Shown: positions 23,993-32,901, numbered from the stretch's first letter. The stretch is DNA of 64,000 bases from Steroidobacter gossypii (GCF_016801985.1 NZ_JAEVLS010000003.1:558001-622000); one strand, 5' to 3'. Notes: generated by a model not told the origin, from the letters alone. Made by a program: numbers and translations.

Positions 23993-26662
23993 TCACCACC
24001 GTTTGGAAACCACGAAAGAAACGAACCGGCCGAGCGGCGAGACGTTCTGATTGTCCCAGGACACCATGCCGTTCAACACCACCGGCGGATCCTCATCGAG
24101 CAGGTTCTGGCCATTGATCGACAGGCTGACGCCGCTCAGCGCGCCGCGTTCGTCACCGAAATCGTAGGTGACGGCCGCGTCCACTGTTTTGTAATCGTCC
24201 ACCTCCACGTTGGGCGTCACCGCCGTATTGCGATAGCTGTCGATGTAGTTCAGATACAGATTCGCGGCCCAGCCGTTCATGCGCCAACCCGCCGAGGCGC
24301 GGGCGCGCAGGTCCACCGGATTGGAGAAGGTATCCAGCACATCGACGAAGGGCAGACCAGGTGCGATGGAGCGCGTCAGGTCGAGGATTTTCGCGACATC
24401 GAGACCGACGCGCCAGTCGCCCAACGAAGTGGGAACGCTGTAGCCCAGGTTCAGATCGACGCCCTGTTGTTTCATGCTGCCGAGATTGGCGCGGCGGCCG
24501 TCGATGATGGCGTTGATGTTGGTGACTGGCTCGGCCGGGCTCTGCAGATCCGGATTCGCCAGGAACTCCGCAACCAGCGCATTGAAGGCCGCTGTGCCCG
24601 CGACATCGCTGGCGGGTGGCCGGCGAATCACATAGGGGCCGTACACCGATGCGTTGGTGAGCGCCGTGTTGAGCACCACGTCGATGCGATCGGAGTAGTC
24701 GACATCGTAGTAGGTGACCGACGCCGTCAGGCCCTGCAGCGCGCCCATCGGGCGCCAGTCGAGGCCGACCGACCAGGTGGTCGCTTCTTCGGGCTGCAAA
24801 GTGGCGCGGCCGCCGTTGTGATAGATGCCGCGAGTCACGCCGCCCGGCCCGTTCGGATCGGTCAGGTTCTGGATGAAGATGTTGTGGATCTGCTCGCTGG
24901 TGTCGACCAGCGAGGGCGCGCGGAACGAGGTGCCATACGTGGCGCGTGCGGTCAGCGATTCGATCGGTCGCCAGATCAGGCCGATCTTCGGATCGGTGGT
25001 CGAGCCGAAGTCGGAATATTCCTCGCGCCGCGCCGCCACCGACAGGCTGAGGCTGTGTATGCCCGGCACGGCTTGCTCCTCGCTCACGATGGGCACGAAC
25101 ACTTCGCCAAACAACGAGGTGTTGTGGCGGCGGTTCAAGATGTTCTTGGTGGTGATCTCGCCCGAGGGCAGAACGTTGTTCGCCTTGAGCGTCTGGCGGA
25201 ACTCGTTGTCGTGCCGCTCCACGCCGATGGCCACTCGCAGGTCGCCGCCCGGCAGTTGCCACAGCGGACCGTCGGCCTTCAACGCCAGATCGCGCGCTTC
25301 GCTGGTGCCCCAGGTGTCGCGGTTGGCGATGATGAGATCGACCAGCGCGGGATTGTTGGTGACATTGAAGCTGCCGTCGCCGAATGGATTGAAAGCGGTG
25401 GCCGGGTCGCTGCTGGCGAGCGCCGCGTTCAGCGCGGCGCCATTGGTGATCGCGCCTCGGCGCTGGAAGCCGCGGTTCTTGCTGAGGTTGGCATACCCTT
25501 CGATGCGCCAGTCGTTCCCCATGTCGAAGCCGGCGCCGATGGCATTCTGTTGCGCATTTTCATAGCCCTCCAGACGCGGGTCTGCGTCTTCGGCGAGGAA
25601 ACGATATTCCACGTTGACGAAGGTCGCCGAGGGCAGCGCCGCCGGCGCCACGAACCAGGGATTCGTGTTCGGCACACGCAATTGCCCGGACGCCGGCGCC
25701 ACGCGCTCATCGAACTCGCGCTCCGAATACCAGCCTTGATACCAGACGTCGAAGCGGCCGAACTCCTGGCGCGCGTCCACGAAGAAGCTGTCGCGCTCCT
25801 GATTGGGTAGCAGATCGGCAAACCTTCCTTCATCGAATCGGTTCGCGGCGCCCGCAGTGAGTTGGTCAGGGCTGAGTCCGGTGCCCGGACCGGCAGGCAG
25901 GGGATAGCGCGTGGTCCCAGAAACAATGTTGCCCGGGCTGGCGAGGTTCGGTCGTGCGTCGGATCCGCCTCGCGCGCGACGGTCCTGCGAGGCGAAGGCT
26001 CGATCGGCGCCGGACAGGTTGTCGCGCTCATTGTGCTCATATGCGGCGAACACACTGCCGCTGTCCCAGGTGAACCCGAAGTTCTGACTGATGATCTTCT
26101 GGCTCGTGCCATCCGCCACGCCATAGCGCGCCAGGGTCTCCGCGCCATCGAAGTCATTGCGGGTGATGATATTGACGACGCCCGCCACCGCGTCGGAGCC
26201 GTAAATGGCGGAGGCGCCATCCACGACGACCTCCAATCGCTCGATGGCGGCCGAGGCAATCACGTTCGGATCGTAGAGCGACTTGATGATGCCGGCAGGG
26301 GCAAGGCGTCGACCGTTGATGAGCAGCAGAGTAGCTTCGTTGCCAATGCCTCGCAGATTGATGCCCGAGACGCGCGTCGCATTGGCCGCGCCATCCTGCG
26401 CGCCGCCGAGGCGGCTTTCATCGGCGCCGAGGTTCAACACCTGCGGCAAAGCGCGAGCCAGATCGCTGCTGGTGGCGAGGCCGGTCGAGACGAGCTCCTC
26501 GCGATCCATCGCAATCACCGGCGCTCCCGCGCTCGCCACGCCACGGATGCTCGTGCCCGTGACGACCACCTGTTCCACGACTTGCTCGGTATTTACTTCC
26601 TGCGCCGTCGCCGTACTCACCGCGACCAATGCACAAGCGCCAAATAAACCTGGACGACGCAT
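23993..26662 (-). CDS. TonB-dependent outer-membrane receptor
   Basis: This is an 889-residue TonB-dependent receptor of the long class. ATG 26662 follows an AGGGGGGGAT ribosome site and starts a short signal peptide (LFGACALVAVSTATAQ). The frame is open upstream to 26923, but that part is leader. The TonB-box region is EQVVEQVVVTGTSIRG. The plug shows ALPQVLNLG, INLRGIGNEATLLLINGRRLAPAG, and AIERLEVVVDGASAIYGSDAVAGVVNIITR. The barrel ends in SFVVSKRW, with terminal Trp in place of Phe. The form resembles receptors paired with secreted hydrolases, and here a CocE-type hydrolase follows four bases later. Confidence 0.93.
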   Translation of the reverse strand: MRRPGLFGACALVAVSTATAQEVNTEQVVEQVVVTGTSIRGVASAGAPVIAMDREELVSTGLATSSDLARALPQVLNLGADESRLGGAQDGAANATRVSGINLRGIGNEATLLLINGRRLAPAGIIKSLYDPNVIASAAIERLEVVVDGASAIYGSDAVAGVVNIITRNDFDGAETLARYGVADGTSQKIISQNFGFTWDSGSVFAAYEHNERDNLSGADRAFASQDRRARGGSDARPNLASPGNIVSGTTRYPLPAGPGTGLSPDQLTAGAANRFDEGRFADLLPNQERDSFFVDARQEFGRFDVWYQGWYSEREFDERVAPASGQLRVPNTNPWFVAPAALPSATFVNVEYRFLAEDADPRLEGYENAQQNAIGAGFDMGNDWRIEGYANLSKNRGFQRRGAITNGAALNAALASSDPATAFNPFGDGSFNVTNNPALVDLIIANRDTWGTSEARDLALKADGPLWQLPGGDLRVAIGVERHDNEFRQTLKANNVLPSGEITTKNILNRRHNTSLFGEVFVPIVSEEQAVPGIHSLSLSVAARREEYSDFGSTTDPKIGLIWRPIESLTARATYGTSFRAPSLVDTSEQIHNIFIQNLTDPNGPGGVTRGIYHNGGRATLQPEEATTWSVGLDWRPMGALQGLTASVTYYDVDYSDRIDVVLNTALTNASVYGPYVIRRPPASDVAGTAAFNALVAEFLANPDLQSPAEPVTNINAIIDGRRANLGSMKQQGVDLNLGYSVPTSLGDWRVGLDVAKILDLTRSIAPGLPFVDVLDTFSNPVDLRARASAGWRMNGWAANLYLNYIDSYRNTAVTPNVEVDDYKTVDAAVTYDFGDERGALSGVSLSINGQNLLDEDPPVVLNGMVSWDNQNVSPLGRFVSFVVSKRW

Positions 26663-26720
26663 GGATCCCCCCCTTGCAGTCCCGCACCCGGGCGCAGCCG
26701 GGCTGTTATGGTGTGGCGGC

Positions 26721-26749
26721 AGACTAGGAAGTGCTGACGAAATTGTCAA
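26721..26749 (-). promoter_or_regulatory. sigma-70 promoter of the receptor/hydrolase operon
   Basis: On the minus strand a perfect -35 TTGACA (26744-26749) is followed after 17 bases by TAGTCT (26721-26726). The predicted transcript starts near 26714, leaving a leader of about 50 bases before ATG 26662. The -35 lies inside the symmetric element ATTGT-CA-ACAAT (26742-26753), which could serve as an operator. Confidence 0.6.
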
Positions 26750-27031
26750 CAATCCGCGCGGGCGAATTTCGCCTTTATATGCAATGAGTTTGGGGCCATA
26801 AGGCGCGGATATGCCGCTTGCACGCGGGGCGAGCCGCGGGCACGAAGGTCGGGTTCGTGGTGCCGCCAGCGTCAGAGATCGAGTACAAGCGAACGCCACC
26901 TTGGATCGAGTCCACCTCGGCATCTTCGTCGCTGCACTCAGCGAGCGTCACGAAACACGGCCGCCATTTTTTTCGTCGGTCGCATGCAGTCGTGGACGGC
27001 GTGCGTATCGATCACGAGTGAGAATTGAAAA

Positions 27032-27045
27032 CTAACATTTGTTAG
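27032..27045. promoter_or_regulatory. 14-bp palindrome, possible operator
   Basis: CTAACA-TT-TGTTAG is a perfect inverted repeat in an AT-rich patch, about 165 bases before the guanylyltransferase-like gene. It is too short and lacks a T-run, so it is not a terminator. The binding protein is unknown. Confidence 0.3.
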
Positions 27046-27208
27046 CGAGCTATCGCGGTCGCGGTGATCGATCCACACCACGACTGAAAACAGGTCCGAA
27101 GAATCTCCGTTTTTCTACGTAAATCTCCGGGGGCAATCACATCTATTCAAGCTTCGGGACAGTGGACAGTCTATGCCGACCAGCAACGCAGCCGGAGGGG
27201 ACCGACTC

Positions 27209-28204
27209 ATGTTTCACGATCAGCAGCCCGTAGGAATGTTGTCGAACGCAGGCCACGACTGGTCGCTGGTTCTGGCCGGAGGAGAGGGAAGCAGGCTGCA
27301 GTCGCTGACCATGACGGCCGCGGGCGTGTCCGTGCCCAAACAGTTTTGTTCTTTCGGCGGCGATGTGTCGTTACTGCATGACGCGCTGACCCGCGCGAAA
27401 AGTGTGACAAAGGCCGAGCGCACCTGCGTCGTGGTCTCCGAGCACCACCGTATGTGGTGGCAGGCGCTGGACCTGCGCATTCCGGACCAGAACGTCATAC
27501 GCCAGCCACGCAATCGTGGTACGGCCACCGGCATTCTGCTGCCGCTACTGCAGATACTGCATCGAGATCCGAAGGCGGGCGTGCTGGTGCTGCCGTCCGA
27601 TCATTTCGTGCGGAACGAGGCAGCGCTGGCGGCGAGTCTGCGGGCCGCGATGCGGATCGTGCGACGGCATACCGATCGGATCGTGATTCTCGGCATCTCG
27701 CCAGACGAGGCGGACCCGGAGCTGGGCTACATCGTGGCCGAGACCGATGGCAATCCGGATCTGCGAGTGGTGACCGAGTTCGTGGAGAAGCCGAGTGTGG
27801 CGGTCGCACGTTCGTTGATCGCTCGCGGCGGAGTATGGAACTCTTTCATCTTCGCGGCGCCTGGCGCCACGTTGTTGCGAGCGTTCGAACAGCGTTGTCC
27901 CCGTCTCGTGACCGAGATGCGACACATCATCGCCACCTCCCGGCCGTCCGTGCAGTACGACCTGCTCACAGAACTGTACGAGCACGCGCCGGATCTGGAT
28001 TTCTCACGCGACATTCTGCAGCGCTCGCCATCGATGTTGCGTGTCCTCACCGTGCCGCCATGCGGCTGGAGCGATCTCGGCACGCCGCGTCGACTCACCG
28101 AGGCGCTGATTCATGTCGCGCCGAGGTCGGAACATTCCGGACGGCGGCGTGCGCCGTTTGTCGATCTTACCCAGCTCAATCCACCCAAGTACGCGGCCGG
28201 CTGA
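27209..28204 (+). CDS. mannose-1-phosphate guanylyltransferase-like nucleotidyltransferase
   Basis: This 331-residue sugar nucleotidyltransferase probably makes GDP-mannose or a similar activated sugar for surface glycans. The nucleotide loop is SLVLAGGEGSRLQSLT (about residues 19-34), followed by VPKQFCSFGG (the PKQF motif), RNRGTATGILLPLLQI, VLVLPSDHFV (metal site) and VTEFVEKPS. GVWNSFIFAAPG matches the sugar-binding NSG-type strand. I chose ATG 27209 because GGAGGGG sits at 27194-27200 with good spacing; ATG 27173 gives 12 more residues but has no ribosome site. It lacks the C-terminal isomerase domain of bifunctional forms. It stands alone between other units, although glycan genes occur at 42-47 kb. 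Confidence 0.82.
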   Translation: MFHDQQPVGMLSNAGHDWSLVLAGGEGSRLQSLTMTAAGVSVPKQFCSFGGDVSLLHDALTRAKSVTKAERTCVVVSEHHRMWWQALDLRIPDQNVIRQPRNRGTATGILLPLLQILHRDPKAGVLVLPSDHFVRNEAALAASLRAAMRIVRRHTDRIVILGISPDEADPELGYIVAETDGNPDLRVVTEFVEKPSVAVARSLIARGGVWNSFIFAAPGATLLRAFEQRCPRLVTEMRHIIATSRPSVQYDLLTELYEHAPDLDFSRDILQRSPSMLRVLTVPPCGWSDLGTPRRLTEALIHVAPRSEHSGRRRAPFVDLTQLNPPKYAAG

Positions 28205-28428
28205 GGCTCATCCAGAGCCCGCCCAACAGCACCGGCGCCGAGGCGGATATCGCCTTGGCGTCGCGTTGCCGCTATGATCGCGGCACGGTCTGCAGTTCAC
28301 CGAGGCGTCGCCGCCCCGTCAGGGGAGCTAAACCTGCCCATTTCCCAATGACACGCACTTGTCCCGTGCCGTGGTCGAAAGTCGGCGACCATCGACGCTC
28401 CAAGAGAACGGCGCGAAAAGGATGAGTC

Positions 28429-28968
28429 ATGTCCAGAGTCGCCCTGTCGTTACAAATTCCCGATCTGTCGGGCTTCGCCAGATCCCTGCGTGAGCAACTC
28501 GGCAAGCGGCCCGAGCCGCCCGGGCATGTCGAGATGCTCAACCTGCTGTGCCGCTCCGCCGGTTTCAGGAACTATCAGCACTGCAAGGGTGTGATGGAGG
28601 CCCGGCAGCGACTGGATGCGCCCGTGCAGGCGGAACCGACCGTCGACTACGAGTTGCTTGAAAAAGCGGTGCGTCTGTTCGATGCGCAAGGCCGACTGTT
28701 GCGATGGCCTACGCGCGCCGGTCTGCAGGATCTGTGTCTGTGGGTGATGTGGTCCCGAGTGCCGAGTCGGACCGGCCTCACGGAAAAACAGATCAGCGAG
28801 CTGATCAAACGCTGGCATGCGTTTGGCGATCACGCCCTGTTGCGACGTGCGCTGATCGGCTGGCGCCTGGTGCACAGAACCGTGGACGGCAGCGAATACC
28901 GGCGCATCGAGCAGAAGCCGCCGGCAGAATTGAGTCCGTTGCTGGCCCGGCTGTCCGGCCGGGCGTAG
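28429..28968 (+). CDS. DUF2087-domain protein
   Basis: This is a 179-residue cytoplasmic protein of unknown function. The C-terminal part (about residues 85-165) matches the DUF2087 pattern: LRWPTR, TGLTEKQISELIKRWHAFGDHALLRRALIGWRLVHRT and SEYRRIE, a winged-helix-like fold. The N-terminal 50 residues (SGFARSLREQLG, then HVEMLNLLCRSAGFRNYQHCKG) resemble the short helical module found at the end of some glyoxalase-like proteins. The two together suggest a nucleic-acid-binding or regulatory role, but that is a guess. It lies alone, with 224 bases of quiet sequence upstream and a quinone oxidoreductase gene 62 bases downstream. Confidence 0.75.
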   Translation: MSRVALSLQIPDLSGFARSLREQLGKRPEPPGHVEMLNLLCRSAGFRNYQHCKGVMEARQRLDAPVQAEPTVDYELLEKAVRLFDAQGRLLRWPTRAGLQDLCLWVMWSRVPSRTGLTEKQISELIKRWHAFGDHALLRRALIGWRLVHRTVDGSEYRRIEQKPPAELSPLLARLSGRA

Positions 28969-29030
28969 TTTCTGCACACGCAGACCCTGGGTAAGATCCA
29001 GCCTGGCATACAGGCTGGACGATTCGTTTC

Positions 29031-30029
29031 ATGGCAGATAACACCATTCCTTCCACCATGCGCGCGATTGAGATCCGCGGCGGTAAAGGTGGCCCCGATG
29101 CGTTGGCGATCGAGCACATCCCGACGCCGACCGTGGTCCAAGGGCAGATCCTGATTCGTGTGCGAGGCGCGGGGGTGAATCGGCCGGACATCGTGCAGCG
29201 TCAGGGCTTCTATCCTCCGCCGGCCGGCGCATCTCACATCCTGGGGCTCGAAGTGGCGGGTGAAGTCGCGGCGATTGGCGGCGGCGTCACGAGGTGGACA
29301 GTAGGTGATCCGGTGGCGGCGCTGCTGCCCGGCGGCGGGTATGCAGAGTTCGCGGTGGTCGATGCTCGACATGCATTGCCGATCCCGAAGGGCCTCACCA
29401 TGGTTCAGGCCGCAGCTTTGCCGGAAACGGTGTTTACGGTGTGGAGCAACGTGTTCGAACGCGGCCGATTGGTCGCCGGAGAAACGGTGCTGATCCACGG
29501 TGCGAACAGCGGCATCGGCGTCACCGCGATTCAGATGGCGAAGGCTTGCGGAGCGCGCGTGTTTGCAACGGCCCGAGGCGCTGAGAAAGCCGCGCGAGCC
29601 AAGCAGACGGGCGCGGACATCGCGATCGACGCCAGCGCCGGTGACTGGGTCGAGCCCGTGAAAGCTGCGGGCGGCGCCGATCTCGTGCTCGATATGGTCG
29701 GCCGGGATTACTTCGAGGGCAACATCGAAGTGCTGAAGCCGGAAGGGCGGCTGAGCGTGATCGCCACACTGACCGGTCATCGCGTCGAGCTCGACCTGCG
29801 CAAGGTCATGCTCAAACGGTTAACATTGACCGCCTCCACCTTGCGCGCCCGTGAAGCAGACGAGAAGGCCCGGCTCGCTCGCGCCATCGAAGAGCGCGTC
29901 TGGCCCTGGATCGAAGCGGGCAAGGTGTCACCGCTGATCGACAAAACGTTACCGCTGGCTGAGGCGGGGGCCGCGCATGCCTGGCTCGAAAGCGGCTCTC
30001 ATTTCGGCAAGGTGGTGCTGACGCCCTGA
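29031..30029 (+). CDS. NAD(P)H:quinone oxidoreductase, zinc-free MDR family
   Basis: This is a 332-residue medium-chain reductase of the quinone oxidoreductase type (PIG3/QOR), which reduces quinones or enones with NADPH. The N-terminal substrate domain has VRGAGVNRPDIVQRQGFYPPPAGASHILGLEVAGEV. The nucleotide-binding fold has LIHGANSGIGVTAIQMAKACGARVFATARG (the family's GxGGVG becomes ANSGIG). The zinc-binding cysteines of alcohol dehydrogenases are absent, which fits the zinc-free branch. ATG 29031 is the first start. It is a single gene, probably with the following exported DJ-1-like gene as a loose neighbour (74 bases). It may serve detoxification of reactive carbonyls or quinones. Confidence 0.92.
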   Translation: MADNTIPSTMRAIEIRGGKGGPDALAIEHIPTPTVVQGQILIRVRGAGVNRPDIVQRQGFYPPPAGASHILGLEVAGEVAAIGGGVTRWTVGDPVAALLPGGGYAEFAVVDARHALPIPKGLTMVQAAALPETVFTVWSNVFERGRLVAGETVLIHGANSGIGVTAIQMAKACGARVFATARGAEKAARAKQTGADIAIDASAGDWVEPVKAAGGADLVLDMVGRDYFEGNIEVLKPEGRLSVIATLTGHRVELDLRKVMLKRLTLTASTLRAREADEKARLARAIEERVWPWIEAGKVSPLIDKTLPLAEAGAAHAWLESGSHFGKVVLTP

Positions 30030-30103
30030 GCGCATTCAAACCGTTTGCTCCTCGGGCGCATCCGAAGGTGGCCGACCGCTACGGTCGTTCACAAGGAGCT
30101 CGA

Positions 30104-30877
30104 ATGACCACCGTGCGCGCGTGGCTGATTCTCGGCTTGCTCGTCAGCCCGCTGGCCTGGGCCGCGGAACACAAAGCCAGGGTGCTGATGATTCTCTCGA
30201 ATGGAGCGACTCGAGGAGAGTTCTCGGCGAGAAACAATCTGTGGGAGTACGCCGAGCCGCATCACGTGTTCGTCATGCATGGCTACGAGGTGGACTTCGT
30301 TTCTCCCAAGGGAGGCGCGGTGCCGTTCTCGCTGGATGCCGATGAGACGGATCCGCCCGGCATGGTCTACTACACGCTCAGGTACGAGGGCTTTCGGCAC
30401 AAAGCGGAGCGCACCCACAAACCGGAACAGATCGACCCTGACGACTACAGCGCCGCGTTCATCGGTGGCGGCGCCGGCAGCCTGTTCGATGTCGCCGAGG
30501 ACGCGCGGCTGCTGTCCATCATCGCTCGGATCTACGAGAACCAGGGTGTCGTCGGAGGCGGTGGCCACGGGCCCGGCAGTTTCGCCAACGTGAAACTCTC
30601 GGACGGACGTTATCTGGTGACCGGCAAACGCGTCACGGGCTTTCCCAATTCCACCGAGGTCAAAAGCAAGTGGACCCGGGGCGGTGCGCTGCTGCCGTTC
30701 CTGGTCGAAGATCGGTTGCGTGCTCGCGGAGCGGAGTTCCTGGGCAAGAGCGATCTGCCTGACAAGCACGACCCGGTCATCGACCAAAGAATCGTCACCG
30801 CGATGTTCCTGCCGTCCTCAGCCATCGTCGCTCAGGAGATGGTCAATCTCCTGAAGCGACGCCGCCCGAGTCACTAG
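30104..30877 (+). CDS. exported DJ-1/PfpI (Hsp31-like) protein lacking the catalytic cysteine
   Basis: This is a 257-residue protein of the DJ-1/PfpI family, closest in form to Hsp31-like glyoxalases. ATG 30104 has AAGGAG upstream and gives a signal peptide (AWLILGLLVSPLAWA), so the protein is exported, which is unusual for a family that is mostly cytoplasmic. The nucleophile elbow, normally a Cys followed by HGP, reads GGGGHGPGSFANV (residues 151-163). Gly154 replaces the cysteine, and no cysteine occurs anywhere in the protein. The flanking family residues (FIGGGAGSLFDV, LSDGRYLVTGKRVTGFPN) are kept. It is therefore a folded but probably non-hydrolytic family member, perhaps binding or chaperoning. 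Its stop overlaps the converging YCII gene by 4 bases. Confidence 0.85.
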   Translation: MTTVRAWLILGLLVSPLAWAAEHKARVLMILSNGATRGEFSARNNLWEYAEPHHVFVMHGYEVDFVSPKGGAVPFSLDADETDPPGMVYYTLRYEGFRHKAERTHKPEQIDPDDYSAAFIGGGAGSLFDVAEDARLLSIIARIYENQGVVGGGGHGPGSFANVKLSDGRYLVTGKRVTGFPNSTEVKSKWTRGGALLPFLVEDRLRARGAEFLGKSDLPDKHDPVIDQRIVTAMFLPSSAIVAQEMVNLLKRRRPSH

Positions 30878-31278
30878 CGCGACGCTCTACGGCTCGCCGG
30901 TGTTTCGTTGGTCTGCTCGTACGCGGAGCATCTCTCGGGCTCGAGCGGACGCACTTCGTAGCTCAGGCCGCAGGCGAGGCAGGGGTTCTGCGCGGCGAGC
31001 GCGACGGCTTCTTCGAAACTGTCCGCGTAAAAAAACCAATAGCCGCCGATCACCTCCTTGGTCTCGGCGAACGGCCCGTCGGTGACGCCGTGCTTGGACA
31101 CCAACGCGGTCGCTTGCTGAAGGCGCGAGCCCGACTTCATCTTGCCCTCGCTCACCAGCTTGTCGTGCCAGACATAGAACGCATCGATGGCCTGCTGGAT
31201 CTCTGCTGGGGATTTGTCCTCGTCCCATTGGCCGCGGGACAGAACCAGATAGGCGGACCGGGTGCTGGGTTGGCTCAT
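30874..31278 (-). CDS. YCII-related protein
   Basis: This is a 134-residue protein of the YCII-related family (ferredoxin-like fold, sometimes fused to sigma factors). Visible pattern: YLVLSRGQW, AFYVWHDKLVSEGKMKSGSRLQQ with the conserved His, DGPFAETKEVIGGYWFFYADSFEEAVALAAQNP, and EVRPLEP. ATG 31278 is the start. It is convergent with the DJ-1-like gene (4 shared bases). The biochemical role of this family is largely unknown; the conserved His and acidic residues suggest an active site. Confidence 0.85.
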   Translation of the reverse strand: MSQPSTRSAYLVLSRGQWDEDKSPAEIQQAIDAFYVWHDKLVSEGKMKSGSRLQQATALVSKHGVTDGPFAETKEVIGGYWFFYADSFEEAVALAAQNPCLACGLSYEVRPLEPERCSAYEQTNETPASRRASR

Positions 31279-31449
31279 TGCTTTGTTCCATCAGCTCACT
31301 GTACGGATACACAGAATATCAGAGATGGATGGGAATGCCTGCAGCGCGCGAGGATGCCGCAACCAGTGAGACGCCCGGTGAGAGGTTGCTGCGAATGCTG
31401 ACAGATAGCGGGGAGTCGTCCGTGAGTCATTCATCAGTGAGCGTGCTGC

Positions 31450-32901
31450 ATGAAGCCTGCCCTCATTGTTTTATGTTCGACGCTCTCGCTCTGCGCGAGC
31501 GTCGGGCGCGGCAACGCACTCTCTGGTGGCGCTCCGCCTTCGATGATTTCGGTGCCGATCGCGATCAATCTCGCGGCCATCGAACGACAGCTGAACGAAC
31601 GCATCCCTCAGCACCTCGAGACGATCGATCGCCGCGGCGAAGTCTGTATGGCGGCAAACTCGCTCGAGACCAGGCGCTCGCCGGAAATCAAATGTGACTT
31701 GCGCGGCTGGCTCAAGCGCGACGGCCGCATCACGCTGCGTGGCTCGGGATCGCAGCTCACGCTGAGCGTTCCGCTGGAAGCCGAGGTCACCGCGCAGGGG
31801 CGGGGCGAGATCGGCAAGAACGTCACGCAGACCTTGCGAGGCGGCGCCGTGATCAGCGCCGATGTCACTCCGGACATCACGCCGGACTGGCAGCCGATCA
31901 TGGACATCGACACGCGCTTGCGCTGGACGCATCGGCCCGAGTTCAAGCTGTTCGATCTCATTCCCGTGACGGTGGGCGGCCAGGCGGAGCCCGAGTTGCG
32001 CCGGATGCTCGACGATCTGGAAGCGAGCATCCCGGGCTGGCTGGCCGAGGCCAGGATCAAGGAGCAGGTGGCGAAGGTCTGGCGCCAGGTGCAGACGCCG
32101 TTCGAGATCGATCCCGAGCGCAACATGTGGGCGAGATTCACGCCGACGAGCATCGGTTTCAGCGGTATCGAGACCACAGCCAACATCGCCAAGGCCTCGT
32201 TTGTGATTTCAGGAGTGCCGCAGCTGGGATTGGGCGAAACACACATGCAGGGGCGGCCGACGCCGCTGCCTGCGCTCGCGCGCATCGCCCGTGAGCGACC
32301 TCGATTCGAGGTCGAGCTGCCGGTGGATGTGCCGCTGGCTCGGCTGCAGAGGTTTGCTGAAGATCGGATCGAGACGCTGTCGCCCATTGCAATCAACATC
32401 GACGGCGACAGAGCCACGCTCGAGCTGTCCAGCCTCGAGCTCGCTTCGTCGGGACCGGGCTTGCGTGTGGCCCTCGATCTTGCGTTGGACAGCAACCGGG
32501 GTTTCTGGAATCGGATCGACCTCTTCGGTTGGCTGGATGTGAAGGGCCGGGTGACTTTCACGACGGCGCCGCTCGTGGTGGACGCAAACAACGTCATCAG
32601 CTTGAGCGCGCTCGACTTCGATCCCGCGACCAACGGCCGACTCGCCGACAGTCTCATCGACGTGGCGCAGCAGCCTGCAATACGTGAGCTCATTCGCACA
32701 GCCATCCGCTGTGACTTCACGCAAAACATTGCGAAGGTCCGCGCCGCGATGGGCAAGGAACTGAACCGGGAGCTGTCGGGCGATGTACGCCTGCTCGGGC
32801 GCATCGATCAGCTCTCCGTGCACGAGCCGCAAGTCAGCGGATCGGTGGTTCGCTTGTCGGTGCTGCTGCAGGGATCTGCCGAGGTGATGGTCGGCGGTTG
32901 A
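31450..32901 (+). CDS. exported DUF4403-family protein
   Basis: This is a 483-residue protein matching the DUF4403 family, found in envelopes of Gram-negative bacteria and thought to bind lipids through tubular lipid-binding-like folds. The N-terminus has a signal peptide (ALIVLCSTLSLCASV), then SVPIAINLAAIERQLNERIPQ, followed by long amphipathic beta-rich sequence. The central WRQVQTPFEIDPERNMWARFTPTSIGF and late VPLARLQRFAEDRIETLSPI are typical. Start ATG 31450 lacks a strong ribosome site. Its last 68 bases overlap the end of the GH43 gene, tail to tail. Function unknown; an envelope lipid role is inference from the family. Confidence 0.8.
   Translation: MKPALIVLCSTLSLCASVGRGNALSGGAPPSMISVPIAINLAAIERQLNERIPQHLETIDRRGEVCMAANSLETRRSPEIKCDLRGWLKRDGRITLRGSGSQLTLSVPLEAEVTAQGRGEIGKNVTQTLRGGAVISADVTPDITPDWQPIMDIDTRLRWTHRPEFKLFDLIPVTVGGQAEPELRRMLDDLEASIPGWLAEARIKEQVAKVWRQVQTPFEIDPERNMWARFTPTSIGFSGIETTANIAKASFVISGVPQLGLGETHMQGRPTPLPALARIARERPRFEVELPVDVPLARLQRFAEDRIETLSPIAINIDGDRATLELSSLELASSGPGLRVALDLALDSNRGFWNRIDLFGWLDVKGRVTFTTAPLVVDANNVISLSALDFDPATNGRLADSLIDVAQQPAIRELIRTAIRCDFTQNIAKVRAAMGKELNRELSGDVRLLGRIDQLSVHEPQVSGSVVRLSVLLQGSAEVMVGG

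Larger units (their letters stand above)
26663..27208. other. 546-base divergent intergenic region
   Basis: This gap separates the receptor (minus) from the guanylyltransferase-like gene (plus). It holds a good minus-strand promoter at 26721-26749, a 14-base palindrome at 27032-27045, and a direct repeat AATCTCCG at 27102-27109 and 27122-27129. Bases 26800-27000 contain short frames on the plus strand but no convincing gene. Confidence 0.6.

Noticed and set aside
22825-25810. Two long plus-strand frames (22825-24117 and 23906-25810)
   Set aside because: They mirror the hydrolase and receptor on the minus strand, overlap each other and show no recognisable domain, signal peptide or ribosome site.
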